53,409 nt of DNA from Sphingomonas sp. BK235 (GCF_004345855.1 NZ_SLXN01000015.1:1-53409); one strand, 5' to 3'. Shown: positions 41,877 through 50,635, numbered from the stretch's first letter. Notes: generated by a model not told the origin, from the sequence alone. Numbers and translations: made by a program.

Positions 41877-43379
41877 ATGAAGCGCTTTGCCCTGCTCGTC
41901 TTGTGCGCGATCGCTTCGCCTGCCCTCGCCGGTCCGCGTGTCGATGCGCCGGCGGGACGGATCGAGGGAAAGGACACGGGGGCGGTCGAAGCGTTTCTGG
42001 GGGTGCCCTATGCCGCGGCGCCGATCGGCGCGCTGCGCTGGCGCGCGCCCGCCCTGGCATCGCGATGGACGGGAGTGCGGCAGGCGAGCGTGATCGGCGC
42101 GGACTGCGTGCAGGATTCGAAGAACAACCCGCTCCCCGCCGGCTACACCAATCAGCAGAGCGAGGATTGCCTGTTTCTCAACATCTGGCGTCCGCACGGG
42201 ACGCCCGCCGCGCGACTGCCGGTGATGGTGTGGATTCACGGGGGGGCGTTCATCATGGGTTCGGGGTCAATGCCCGATTATGACGGTGCCGCGCTGGCGG
42301 CTCGCGGCGCGATCGTGGTGACGCTCAACTATCGGCTCGGGCGGTTCGGGACCTTCGTCCATCCCGAACTTCTCAAGGAACAGGCGGGGCAGCCGATCGC
42401 GAATTACGGGATGATGGACCAGATCGCCGCGCTCAAATGGGTCCGCGACAATATCGCGGCGTTCGGTGGCGATGCCGCGAATGTCACGATCTTCGGCGAA
42501 TCGGCGGGCGCCTCGTCGGTCAATTTCTTGATGACCTCACCCGCCGCCAAAGGGCTGTTCGCCAAGGCGATATCGGAGTCTGGCGGGCGCAACGACGTGC
42601 TCGATTCGGTCGAGGCCGCCGCCGCAAAATGCAGCGCCTGGGCTACGACCAAGCACGCGACGACGCTCGCGCAATTGCGTGCGCTCGGCGCGGACACGAT
42701 CCTCGACGCCCCGGTCATCGTCCCCGCGCGCCCGGTAATCGACGGAAAGCTGGTCGTCGCGCGCACCGATGTCGCGTTCCGCATCGGGCTGGCGGCGAAG
42801 GTACCCTATCTGGTCGGCGCCAACGATTTCGAGGAAAGCCTGTTGCGCTGGTTTCCCGGCGGAGGTGAGATGATGGTGCGCCAGTTCGGCGACAAGGCCC
42901 CCGCGCTGCTCGCCGCCTACGCCGCCTTAGGTAATACGCGTGAAAGGCAGATCGGGCGGCTCTGGGGCGAGAATGCGATGACCGAACCCGCACGCTGGCG
43001 CGCCAAGCTGCAGGCGGCGCACGGCGCGCCGGTCTATCTCTATCGCTTCGCCTATGTGCCCGAAGAATTGCGCGCGACCACGCCTGGCGTGGGCCATGCC
43101 GACGAAATACCGTTCGTGTTCGACAACGGCCCGCCGCGCCCGGGCTATCAATGGACCGCGGCGGATCATGCGACCGCGCGGCTGATGGGGGATTATTGGC
43201 TCGCGTTCGCGAGGACGGGCAACCCCAACCATGCCGGTGCGCCCGACTGGCCCGCGTTCACCCCCCACGCCGACCGCCTGCAACTGATGAACGCCTATGG
43301 CACCAGCACGGTCATCGACTTCGCGCGCCCGCGCCTCGATCTGATCGAGGCGGCGGCAGGATCGGCGGACGCCAGGTAG
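41877..43379 (+). CDS. Secreted type-B carboxylesterase
   Basis: This 500-residue alpha/beta hydrolase has a signal peptide (MKRFALLVLCAIASPALA). Carboxylesterase landmarks are FLGVPYAAAPIGALRW, EDCLFLNIWRP, VMVWIHGGAFIMGSG (oxyanion hole), the nucleophile in FGESAGASS, and the catalytic histidine in PGVGHADEIPFVF. AAGGAG-like AAGGGAG precedes the ATG, 19 bases after the transporter stop. It should hydrolyse carboxylic esters in the periplasm or outside the cell, supplying an acid for the sodium symporter or a TauD-type oxygenase next to it. Confidence 0.9.
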   Translation: MKRFALLVLCAIASPALAGPRVDAPAGRIEGKDTGAVEAFLGVPYAAAPIGALRWRAPALASRWTGVRQASVIGADCVQDSKNNPLPAGYTNQQSEDCLFLNIWRPHGTPAARLPVMVWIHGGAFIMGSGSMPDYDGAALAARGAIVVTLNYRLGRFGTFVHPELLKEQAGQPIANYGMMDQIAALKWVRDNIAAFGGDAANVTIFGESAGASSVNFLMTSPAAKGLFAKAISESGGRNDVLDSVEAAAAKCSAWATTKHATTLAQLRALGADTILDAPVIVPARPVIDGKLVVARTDVAFRIGLAAKVPYLVGANDFEESLLRWFPGGGEMMVRQFGDKAPALLAAYAALGNTRERQIGRLWGENAMTEPARWRAKLQAAHGAPVYLYRFAYVPEELRATTPGVGHADEIPFVFDNGPPRPGYQWTAADHATARLMGDYWLAFARTGNPNHAGAPDWPAFTPHADRLQLMNAYGTSTVIDFARPRLDLIEAAAGSADAR

Positions 43380-43489
43380 ATCAAGCAATGGGGTCCGCAC
43401 GAACAAGTCGATCGGCGGGGGCGCTGTTATCCTAACGATGGTCGGGTGGATATTCCCCCGAACCCGGCAATGGCTGGAGGCCCATCATC

Positions 43490-44596
43490 ATGAACATCGC
43501 CGCGGCGATCACGCCCGCTGCTCCGCTGGAGGAAATCCACACTGAAGCCGCATGGCGCGGCGACGTGCTATCAAAGGGCGACGGCTGGATTTACCAGTTG
43601 TCCGCCGAGGAGCTGGCGGAGCTGGAAGAGCTCGGTACGCGCTTTGTCGAGGCCGATCCCGATCTGCGCTTTGTTCAGAAGGAAGAATATCCGCTGACCG
43701 CCTGTGCCGAAGCGGTGCTGGAATGGGGTCGCGATGTCGATAGCGGGCGCGGCTTTGTGCTGGTGCGCGGATTGCGCACGCATCTCTATTCGGATGCGCT
43801 GTCGGCCGCGATCTACTACATCCTCGGGCTGCACATGGGCGATCCGATCCGCCAGAATGAGAAGGGCGACCTGATCGATTCGGTTTATGCCACCTCGGAC
43901 AAGACGATGGACGATCCCACCGCCAAATCGTCCAAGGTGCGCGACGGCCTCGTCTATCATTCGGACTCGTCGGACATCGTCGCGCTGATGTGCCTGCGCC
44001 CGGCCAAGGAAGGCGGCGCGTCGTGCCTCGTCTCGGGCGCGCAGATCTACAACGAGATCCTGCGCCGCCGCCCCGATCTCGCGCCCCTGCTGCTCGAGCC
44101 ATACCACTGGGACTGGCGCCGCCAGGACGTGCGCGCGCCCGCCGACACCTATACCTCGCCGATCATTGACCTGACCGACGGCGTGTTCAGCATGTATGCG
44201 GGATCGCTCTACATCCTGACCGCGCAGGATTACCCGGGCGTGCCGAAACTGACTGACGCGCAGATCGAGGTGCTCAAGCTGTTCGACGAAATCGCTTATG
44301 AGCCCGGCATGGCGATCGAGATGGATTTTCGCCCCGGCGATATCCAGTGGCTGTCGAACTATGCCGCGCTGCATGCGCGTACCGGGTTCGACGATTACCC
44401 CGAGCCGCAGCGCCGTCGGCACCTGCTTCGCCTGTGGCTGAGCCGGCAGGGCGACCGCCCGGTGATCGACGGCTTCGGCAAGAACGGCGTGGTGCAGGTG
44501 CGCCACAAGCCGCGCGAGGGCGTGACCGTAGATGACCAAGGCTTCTTCCGCATCAAGGACGCGCCGGTGCCGCGCCTGCTGGCGGACCACGGCTAA
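43490..44596 (+). CDS. TauD/TfdA-family Fe(II)/2-oxoglutarate dioxygenase
   Basis: This 368-residue protein starts at ATG 43490 with GGAGG nine bases upstream. The facial triad is visible: His-x-Asp in LVYHSDSSDIVAL (about residue 159) and the distal His in NYAALHARTGFDDYPEPQRR. The 2-oxoglutarate-binding Arg lies in RRRHLLRLWLSRQGDRP. RGFVLVRGL and YYILGLHMGDP are family features. It hydroxylates or cleaves a C-H next to a heteroatom while decarboxylating 2-oxoglutarate. It is the last gene of the reductase, BASS, esterase and TauD run, followed by a bidirectional terminator. Substrate unknown. Confidence 0.9.
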   Translation: MNIAAAITPAAPLEEIHTEAAWRGDVLSKGDGWIYQLSAEELAELEELGTRFVEADPDLRFVQKEEYPLTACAEAVLEWGRDVDSGRGFVLVRGLRTHLYSDALSAAIYYILGLHMGDPIRQNEKGDLIDSVYATSDKTMDDPTAKSSKVRDGLVYHSDSSDIVALMCLRPAKEGGASCLVSGAQIYNEILRRRPDLAPLLLEPYHWDWRRQDVRAPADTYTSPIIDLTDGVFSMYAGSLYILTAQDYPGVPKLTDAQIEVLKLFDEIAYEPGMAIEMDFRPGDIQWLSNYAALHARTGFDDYPEPQRRRHLLRLWLSRQGDRPVIDGFGKNGVVQVRHKPREGVTVDDQGFFRIKDAPVPRLLADHG

Positions 44597-44688
44597 GCTC
44601 GGAGCCCGGCTTCTTCGATCGCAGGAGGGAAGGCGAAGCCGGCTTATGTGCTTCTGCGCACGCAGGAGCGCCGGGGGACAAGAAAAGA

Positions 44689-44721
44689 GGGCGGGACACG
44701 CTGCATGTCCGGCCCCCTTTT
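44689..44721. terminator. Bidirectional intrinsic terminator between convergent TauD and VOC genes
   Basis: GGGCGGGACA pairs with TGTCCGGCCC around a seven-base loop (one mismatch). CCTTTTCATTTT follows on the plus strand, and on the minus strand CTCTTTTCTTG follows the same stem. Position 44689-44721 suits termination of both convergent units. Confidence 0.65.
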
Positions 44722-44743
44722 CATTTTCCGACTCAAGCGCGCT

Positions 44744-45238
44744 TTATTCGCGGGTGAAGCCCTCGGGTACCACCGCCGGTTCTCCGGCCTTGCCCCATAG
44801 GATGATCTCATTGCCCCAAGGGTCCTCAAACGCCCAGTTCAGGCCGTTGAACTCTTTCCAATAATGGTTGCGCCAAAGCACATTGGCGCCGCGCGCCTCA
44901 GCGGCGGCGAGGATGTCGTCGGCGTTCTGGTTGTCGCCTATCAATAGCCAGATGCGGGCCTTGTGATCGGTGCCGCGCGACAGCGGGCGCGGGCCGGCAC
45001 CCTCGGTAGCGGGATGCGGGCGCGCATTGGCGGAATTGTAGATGCCGACGTGGAGGTTGCCGATCGCGCTCTCGGTGCCGTCCTTGTGGCGGAAGTTCCC
45101 GCCCGGGACTAGGCGGTGATAGACCCCCGTCGGGCGCCCCTCATTGGTCCAGCCGAAGACCTCGGCGTAGAAGGCGCCGGTCGCCTCGGGGTCATCGGAG
45201 GCGAGATCGACGAAGATCAGGGTGGTCGGGTTTTCCAT
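44744..45238 (-). CDS. VOC-family (glyoxalase/extradiol-fold) protein
   Basis: This 164-residue protein begins MENPTTLIFVDLASDDPEAT, the first strand of a vicinal-oxygen-chelate fold, and has the second half-fold around ARIWLLIGDNQNADDILAAA and WAFEDPWGNEIILWG. Potential metal ligands are the His in VYHRLVPGG and the Glu in GNEIILW, so a metal-dependent isomerase, dioxygenase or resistance role is possible. It lies 8 bases downstream of the LigB-like dioxygenase gene, probably in one transcript, and may act on the ring-cleavage product or another intermediate. Confidence 0.82.
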   Translation of the reverse strand: MENPTTLIFVDLASDDPEATGAFYAEVFGWTNEGRPTGVYHRLVPGGNFRHKDGTESAIGNLHVGIYNSANARPHPATEGAGPRPLSRGTDHKARIWLLIGDNQNADDILAAAEARGANVLWRNHYWKEFNGLNWAFEDPWGNEIILWGKAGEPAVVPEGFTRE

Positions 45239-45246
45239 GTCGGTCC

Positions 45247-46062
45247 TTATCCAAAGCGGAACGCGGAGACGGTCGCCTTCATGACGACGTCGGAGAAGAT
45301 GCGCTCACCGGGAGAGTCGGCACCCGCGCCCGCCGCGATCATCAGCGGCAGCAGATGCTCTTCGCGCGGGTGCGCGTTGCGCGCGGCATCACCCTCGCTC
45401 CATTGGGCGAGCTGCCCCAACCGCGCACCGGCGTCGTCCTGCCCCAGCGCGTCGGTGAGCCAGCCGTCGAACGCGGCGGAGGGTGCGGTTGCCATCGGCG
45501 TGCGGAAGGCGCGCATGTTGTGATAGCTCATGCCAGACGCGACGATCAGCACGCCCTCATCGCGCAACGCTGCCAGCGCCTTGCCCGCCGCGATATGCTC
45601 GGCGGGGTCGAGGTTCGATTTGAGCGACAGCGGCACCACCGGGATATCCGCGTCCGGAAAGGCAAGCAGGAAGGGGATGAATACCCCGTGATCGAACCCG
45701 CGGCGCACATCCACGCGGATCGGGATTCCGGCGTCCTGCATCAGCTCGACGACGCGGCGCGCGACGTCGCTCGATCCCGGGGCGGGATATTGCAGCTGAT
45801 AGGTGTGCGGCGGGAAGCCGTTGTAATCGTAGATCATCCCCGGCGCCGGCACTGAGGCCACGGTGAATTCCGCCTCCTCCCAGTGCCCCGAGACGACCAG
45901 GATCGCCTTGGGCTTCTCCGGCAGGTCGGCGGCGAGCCCGCGCAGCCAGGCAGCGGTCTTGTCCCATGTATCCGCCGGTTCGCCCATCAGCGACCAGTCC
46001 ATGAAGAAGCACGGCCCGCCCCCGTGCGGGATGAACAAGGTCGGCTGCGTTACGCCCGTCAT
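45247..46062 (-). CDS. Class III extradiol (LigB/DODA-type) dioxygenase
   Basis: This 271-residue enzyme has the DODA/YgiD pattern: PTLFIPHGGGPCFFMDW near the N-terminus, VVSGHWEEAEFTVAS, RRGFDHGVFIPFLLAFPDAD and HPREEHLLPLMIAAG. The histidines in HGGGP, GHWE and the catalytic DHGVF are present. It should open a catechol-type ring, or be a DOPA-dioxygenase-like enzyme acting on a catechol side-chain compound. It heads a two-gene minus-strand unit with the VOC protein and is divergent from the first MFS carrier. It is the clearest sign that the island handles aromatic material. Confidence 0.87.
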   Translation of the reverse strand: MTGVTQPTLFIPHGGGPCFFMDWSLMGEPADTWDKTAAWLRGLAADLPEKPKAILVVSGHWEEAEFTVASVPAPGMIYDYNGFPPHTYQLQYPAPGSSDVARRVVELMQDAGIPIRVDVRRGFDHGVFIPFLLAFPDADIPVVPLSLKSNLDPAEHIAAGKALAALRDEGVLIVASGMSYHNMRAFRTPMATAPSAAFDGWLTDALGQDDAGARLGQLAQWSEGDAARNAHPREEHLLPLMIAAGAGADSPGERIFSDVVMKATVSAFRFG

Positions 46063-46321
46063 GCGATGAAATCCCCGTTTCGATACAGTGGATGATGCTA
46101 GTGGGTTCTAGCCACGCGGCGCGCAGTTCCACTTGTCGGGATGCGCCGGGAAAGTTGTTGCGCGCATCCAGCCCACCCATCGAGCGGAACAGGGCCGGAT
46201 CGGACTAGACGCCTCGCGAACTGTTTCTTGTCCGACGCGGGCGTTGGTCGCTTTGGCTTTGACGTGGAGCCCGCGAGGCGTTCGTCTGCCGGGGCAACCG
46301 ACTCTGTGAGGCGCGTCTTTC

Positions 46322-47572
46322 ATGTCAGCCACCGAGAATTCGCGAACCGCTCTGGGCGTGGTCATCGCCTGCACGATCGGCAACATGCTGTGCATGACAA
46401 CAACGGTCAGCGCGGTGTTCGGGGTGTTCCTGGTCCCGATCGCGCAGGATTTCGGTTGGCCGCGCGCGCAGGTGACAAGCGTGCTGGGGCTAATCGCGAT
46501 CATCAACGCGCTCGCCTATCCGCTGGTGGGCCGCACGATCGACCGCTTCGGCGCGCGCCCGATCCTGCTGGCGGGGAACGTCCTGCTAGCGGCGAGCGTC
46601 GCCTCGATTAGTCTGGCGCACGCCACGGTCGCCAGCTTCTACGGCCATTTCGTGCTGGTCGGGCTCGCGGGTTCTATCCCGTGTACAGCGATGTTCTCCA
46701 AGGTGGTGTCGGGCTGGTTCGACAAAAGGCGCGGGCTGATGCTCGGCATTTCCGCCGGGGTCGGCAATGGCGTGGGAGCGACGATCATGCCGATCATCGC
46801 CGCCGCTAGCCTGGCCGCTTTGGGATGGCAGACCAGCTACGCGCTGATCGGCGCGATCATCTTCGTCGTCGGTTTCCCGCTGCAATGGTTCCTGCTGCGC
46901 GATCCCGCGCCCGTCGCAGCCAGCATCAATGCACCGGTGCCGCAATTGGCGGGGCATACGCTGGCGGAGGCGCTGCGTACGCCCGCCTTCTGGCTGATCC
47001 TCGCGACGCTGGGGCTGGGATCGGGGTGCCTGACGGCGGTGTTCTCCCACGTCATCCCGGTGCTGACCGATCGCGGGTTCGACCTTGCCACTGCCGCCTC
47101 CGTCATGTCGACGCTGGCGCTGGTGACGAGCGCCGCGCAGATCCTGTCGGGGTCGCTGCTCGACCGCTTCGCCTCGCCGCGGGTTGTCGCCCCCGCGTTC
47201 GCGATCGCGACCGCCGGGCTGTGGCTGCTCGAACATCGCGACGGCGCGACGCTGCTGGTCGCGGGCGCGATGCTGGGCGTGGGGCTAGGCGCGGTGTTCG
47301 GCGCGCTGCCGCTGTTCATCTCGCGTTATTTCGGGCTACGCAGTTACGGCACGATAGGCGGAGTGATCTACGCGATCGTCATGCTCGCGCAGGGCGGCAC
47401 GCCGGTGGCGATGGACTGGATGTTCGATTCCTATGGCAGCTATGCACCGTCGATCCTGCTGATCGAGGCGTGCCTGCTGGGTATCTCCGCGCTGATGCTG
47501 GTGCTGCCGCCGTTCGGCGCGCGCCGGGTGACGCATGAGGATGTCGCCGGGCTGGCGCATGTCGGGCTGTAA
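46322..47572 (+). CDS. Major facilitator superfamily transporter 1
   Basis: This 416-residue protein has twelve hydrophobic segments. It has MFS signature features between helices 2 and 3 (YPLVGRTIDRFGARPILLAG) and KVVSGWFDKRRGLMLGISAG, typical of the oxalate/formate antiporter-like or monocarboxylate-porter-like branch. A paralogue follows at 47689 on the same strand, 116 bases on. The pair probably carries organic acids related to the neighbouring dioxygenases. Direction and substrate cannot be told from sequence. Confidence 0.85.
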   Translation: MSATENSRTALGVVIACTIGNMLCMTTTVSAVFGVFLVPIAQDFGWPRAQVTSVLGLIAIINALAYPLVGRTIDRFGARPILLAGNVLLAASVASISLAHATVASFYGHFVLVGLAGSIPCTAMFSKVVSGWFDKRRGLMLGISAGVGNGVGATIMPIIAAASLAALGWQTSYALIGAIIFVVGFPLQWFLLRDPAPVAASINAPVPQLAGHTLAEALRTPAFWLILATLGLGSGCLTAVFSHVIPVLTDRGFDLATAASVMSTLALVTSAAQILSGSLLDRFASPRVVAPAFAIATAGLWLLEHRDGATLLVAGAMLGVGLGAVFGALPLFISRYFGLRSYGTIGGVIYAIVMLAQGGTPVAMDWMFDSYGSYAPSILLIEACLLGISALMLVLPPFGARRVTHEDVAGLAHVGL

Positions 47573-47688
47573 AGCGCGCGGCACGTCAACTTTGCGGACG
47601 CGCAGGGGCAAGCATCACACACGCCCGCGCATAGACTGAGGTCACAAGGCGGCGTCCCCGCGGCGCGGCCTGTGACGGAGGTGGCGCG

Positions 47689-48936
47689 ATGGTTCGTTCG
47701 ATCGGCAACACCGGCCTTGTGGCGCCCGCCACCGGGGTCGCGATCGCGGCGGCGGTGGGGTTCGGGCTAGGCCTGTCGCAGACAATGCTGGGAATTTTCG
47801 GCATCCTGCTCGTCCCCATCGCGACCGATTTTGGCTGGCCGCGCGCGCTGGTGGCGGGCGTGATGAGCCTTGTGGTGGTCAAGGCGCTCGCGCTCACGCT
47901 GCTCGTCGGAACGCTGGTCGATCGCTTCGGTCCACGCCGCGTGCTGCTGAGCGCGCTGACGCTCTATGCGATCGGGCTGATCGTGTTCGCCACGTTGCCG
48001 GGCGAGGTGACGATCTTCTACGCCGGCTTTGGGCTGATCTGCGCGCTGGGCGCGCCGATGGCAGGGCCGACGCTGGCCAAGGCGTTGGCCGGTTGGTTCG
48101 ACCGCGATCGCGGCGCCGCGATCGGGCTGTCGGCGGGGCTGGGCACCGGTATCGGATCCGCGGTCTTCCCGGTGGTCGCGGGGAGCGCGCTGCCATCGCT
48201 CGGCTGGCGCGGGGTGGTGATGCTGATCGCCGCGATCATCCTGCTTCTCGGCGTGCCGGTGGTTTTCGCGCTGTTCCGCGACCCGCCACCGCGCGAGGTC
48301 GAGAGGGGCGCGGCGGAAGGCCTGACGCTGACGCAGGTGCTCCACACTCCCGCCTTCTGGGGACTGATGCTCAGCGTCGGGATCTGCGCTGGATGCATGA
48401 CCGCGATGTTCACGCAGGTGGTGCCGATCACGCTGTCGAACGGGATGGCGATGGGCGAGGCGGTGACAGCGGTGAGCACCTTCGCGCTGGTCTGCGCGGG
48501 CGCGCAATGGGCGATCGGGATGTTGATTGATCGGTTTCAGCGACCGGCGGTGCTGGTGCCCTTCTACCTTGTCGGCATTGCGGGGCTGTGGCTGCTGGCC
48601 AGTTCAACCACCGTTCCCTCGCTGCTGGCGGCGGCGGTAATGATGGGGGTGTGCCTGGGAGCGGAATATAGCGCGCTGCCGGTGCTGCTGTCGCGCTGGT
48701 TCGGGCTGGTGCATTTCGGCAAGGTCTCGGCACTGGCCTATGGCATCGTTGCTGTTGTCTCGGGGTTTATACCCGCGGGGCTTAACGCGGTGTTCGACGC
48801 GACCGGATCATATCGCCCCGCTATTGACGCGATGCAGATGGTGATGCTGATCGCGACGCTGGCGATAGTACCACTGCCGGCGCGGATCGCGCGCGCGCCT
48901 CGCAAAGTCGCGGCTGCGGCGCTGTACCGCGCTTGA
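47689..48936 (+). CDS. Major facilitator superfamily transporter 2
   Basis: This 415-residue paralogue of the preceding carrier starts at ATG 47689, seven bases after GGAGG. Shared landmarks include LGIFGILLVPIATDFGWPRA, LVDRFGPRRVLLSA and KALAGWFDRDRGAAIGLSAG, plus a second-half SRWFGLVHFGKVSALAYGIV. Twelve membrane segments are visible. Tandem carriers may split between related substrates or between uptake and export. The stop lies two bases from the convergent aldo/keto reductase stop. Confidence 0.85.
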   Translation: MVRSIGNTGLVAPATGVAIAAAVGFGLGLSQTMLGIFGILLVPIATDFGWPRALVAGVMSLVVVKALALTLLVGTLVDRFGPRRVLLSALTLYAIGLIVFATLPGEVTIFYAGFGLICALGAPMAGPTLAKALAGWFDRDRGAAIGLSAGLGTGIGSAVFPVVAGSALPSLGWRGVVMLIAAIILLLGVPVVFALFRDPPPREVERGAAEGLTLTQVLHTPAFWGLMLSVGICAGCMTAMFTQVVPITLSNGMAMGEAVTAVSTFALVCAGAQWAIGMLIDRFQRPAVLVPFYLVGIAGLWLLASSTTVPSLLAAAVMMGVCLGAEYSALPVLLSRWFGLVHFGKVSALAYGIVAVVSGFIPAGLNAVFDATGSYRPAIDAMQMVMLIATLAIVPLPARIARAPRKVAAAALYRA

Positions 48937-48938
48937 GA

Positions 48939-49961
48939 TCAGTCCGGGATCGGGCCACCGCCTGCACCGCTCTCCCGGATCGCTGCATTGATGTGCGCGA
49001 GGTCCGCCGCCCCAAGCGACAGCGTGGCGGCGGCGAGCCAGCCATCGACCTGCTGGGGCGCACGCGCGCCGACGATTGCCCCCGTCACCCCCTCCACCGC
49101 CAGCACCCAGGCGACCGCCACCGCCGCCGCGCTCACCCCACGCTGTGCCGCAACTTCGCGGATCGCCTCGGCCACTGTCAGGTTACGGAGCAGCGCCTCG
49201 CCCGAGAAATCCGCATGCCGCTTGCGCCAGTCATCATCGGCCAGCGCGTCGACGCGCTCGGCCGAGAAAGCCCCCGATAATAGCCCCGACTGCATCGGAC
49301 TGTAGACGATCACCCCGGTGCCGTGCGCGCGGCACCATGGCAGCTCGGCGGCGAGCGACTTACGCCGGATCGCGGACAGCGGCGGCTGGAGCGTGTCGAC
49401 ATGGCCGATCGCCTCAGCGGTCTGAAGCTGCGCGGCGTCATGGTTCGACAGGCCGATCGCGCGCACCTTGCCCTCCGCCTTCAGCTCGAGCAACGCGCCC
49501 CAATATTCTTCCAGCGGCGATCCGTCCTCAGCGGGCCAGTGCATCTGATAGAGATCGATCACATCGACGCGCAGGCGGCGGAGCGAGCCCTCTACCTCGC
49601 CCCGGATGCTGTCGCGCCGCCCGACGCGCCGCTTACTGTAGCGGTCCGCCGGATCCCACACCTGCCCGCATTTGGTGAAGACATAAGGGCGTCCGCTTTC
49701 TGGTAACTCCGCCAGCGCGCGCGCGACGATCTCCTCCGAATGGCCGAGACCATAGATCGCGGCCGTATCGATCCAATTGACGCCACGATCGACCGCGTGG
49801 CGAATTGCGCGGATCGACTCATCGTCCGACTGCGCGCCCCAGCCGACCGCCCAGTCCGCCCCGCCGATCGCCCAGGCGCCGAAGCCGACCCGCGTGATCG
49901 CAAGACCGGTGCTACCCAGGTCGACGACCGGCAACGTCGCGACCATGTTGCTGACCTGCAT
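48939..49961 (-). CDS. Aldo/keto reductase
   Basis: This 340-residue reductase starts at ATG 49961 with AGAGGA nine bases before it. The longer frame to 50156 has no conserved sequence. The tetrad is visible: WIDTAAIYGLGHSEE (Asp, Tyr), YVFTKCGQV (Lys) and LYQMHWPAEDG (His). GAIVGARAPQQVDGWLAAA is the cofactor-binding end. It resembles the aldose or glyceraldehyde reductase-like group with an extended loop (QVWDPADRYSKRRVGRRDSI). It is transcribed alone, convergent with the MFS pair, and is the third aldo/keto reductase in the window. Confidence 0.88.
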   Translation of the reverse strand: MQVSNMVATLPVVDLGSTGLAITRVGFGAWAIGGADWAVGWGAQSDDESIRAIRHAVDRGVNWIDTAAIYGLGHSEEIVARALAELPESGRPYVFTKCGQVWDPADRYSKRRVGRRDSIRGEVEGSLRRLRVDVIDLYQMHWPAEDGSPLEEYWGALLELKAEGKVRAIGLSNHDAAQLQTAEAIGHVDTLQPPLSAIRRKSLAAELPWCRAHGTGVIVYSPMQSGLLSGAFSAERVDALADDDWRKRHADFSGEALLRNLTVAEAIREVAAQRGVSAAAVAVAWVLAVEGVTGAIVGARAPQQVDGWLAAATLSLGAADLAHINAAIRESGAGGGPIPD

Positions 49962-50298
49962 CGCCCAATTCCTCTCTCGAATGAGCGTCCTTAGCGCCGC
50001 CGCGAGGGAGAATGGCTTGACCCACAGACCCCTTATTCTTGATTGCGCCTTGTGACGAAGCGTTTTCGTTTGTGTGCAACCGTTGAAACTGCCCGGGGCG
50101 TATGCGCCCGCAACAAAAACCGCCTGCAGCGATCCGGAGCTGTCGGCGATCAACACATGGTTCGGCTGTCCGGCACTGTCAGGGCGTGTCGGCTCACCTC
50201 AGCGGAGCGGCCCCACCATCTCCGCGTCGAAAGGCTAGTTTATCACTGCCATAGAGCCTATCCGGACCGTGGCAGCCCAACCCGGGCGGTCAAGGGAG
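49962..50298. other. Divergent intergenic region with a leader hairpin
   Basis: No supported gene is seen here. CTGCCA (50246-50251) and TGGCAG (50270-50275) could form a six-pair stem, 24 bases before the micro-ORF ribosome-binding site. The short frame at 50043-50510 in another phase lacks coding composition. Confidence 0.35.
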
Positions 50299-50409
50299 GT
50301 GATATATATAGACACCGCAACAATCGTAGCACTGGTACTCGGCGTCGCGACGCTCGTCGTCGCGCTCCTCAGCTTGGTAGTGAAAATTATCGAGCTGTCG
50401 CGCCACTAG
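50299..50409 (+). CDS. Holin-like hydrophobic micro-protein with non-standard start
   Basis: The frame encodes DTATIVALVLGVATLVVALL and then SLVVKIIELSRH: one membrane helix and a short basic end, about 33 residues. It resembles the Firmicutes holin-like type I toxins (ALLxLVVKIIELS-type ends). GGAGGTGAT at 50295-50303 is a nine-base perfect complement to the 16S 3' end, yet the codon at the ideal distance (50308) is ATA. The only standard start in frame, GTG 50299, lies inside the Shine-Dalgarno. So translation may use ATA, or the start has been mutated and the gene silenced. Two hairpins follow the stop (50420-50494). The function call is by resemblance only. Confidence 0.45.
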   Translation: MIYIDTATIVALVLGVATLVVALLSLVVKIIELSRH

Positions 50410-50419
50410 GCCGAGTTGG

Positions 50420-50451
50420 GGACGTCCCGGCGCTGGAACGTCGGGGCGTCC
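50420..50451 (+). other. Hairpin 3' of the micro-ORF
   Basis: GGACGTCCCG pairs with CGGGGCGTCC (ten pairs, one G-T) around GCGCTGGAACGT, starting 10 bases after the micro-ORF stop. Only TT follows before an A-run, so plus-strand termination would be weak. Its loop repeats CGCTGGAACG found in the next hairpin. Confidence 0.55.
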
Positions 50452-50494
50452 TTAAAAAAAGTTTGAGCCCCGAACGCTGGAACGCTCGGGGCTC
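50452..50494 (-). terminator. Intrinsic terminator on the minus strand
   Basis: GAGCCCCGA pairs with TCGGGGCTC (nine perfect pairs, 50465-50494). On the minus strand the stem is followed by AAAC and seven T (50460-50454), a good intrinsic terminator. It could end transcripts from the DUF6771-like gene at 50727-50882 or an unannotated small RNA between them. The minus-strand loop contains CGTTCCAGCG, complementary to the loop of the plus-strand hairpin at 50420-50451. Confidence 0.65.
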
Positions 50495-50635
50495 AGGGGA
50501 TGACCTATAGACATAGAACATCGCAGCCAGGCCTATATACGCTTCAATCTATGACGCTGCAAGGCTGCCCTGCCGCAATCCGGGCGCCGTTTACGCGCGA
50601 GCAATGCCGAAAGCGTGGCGGATCCAAAAGCAGTC

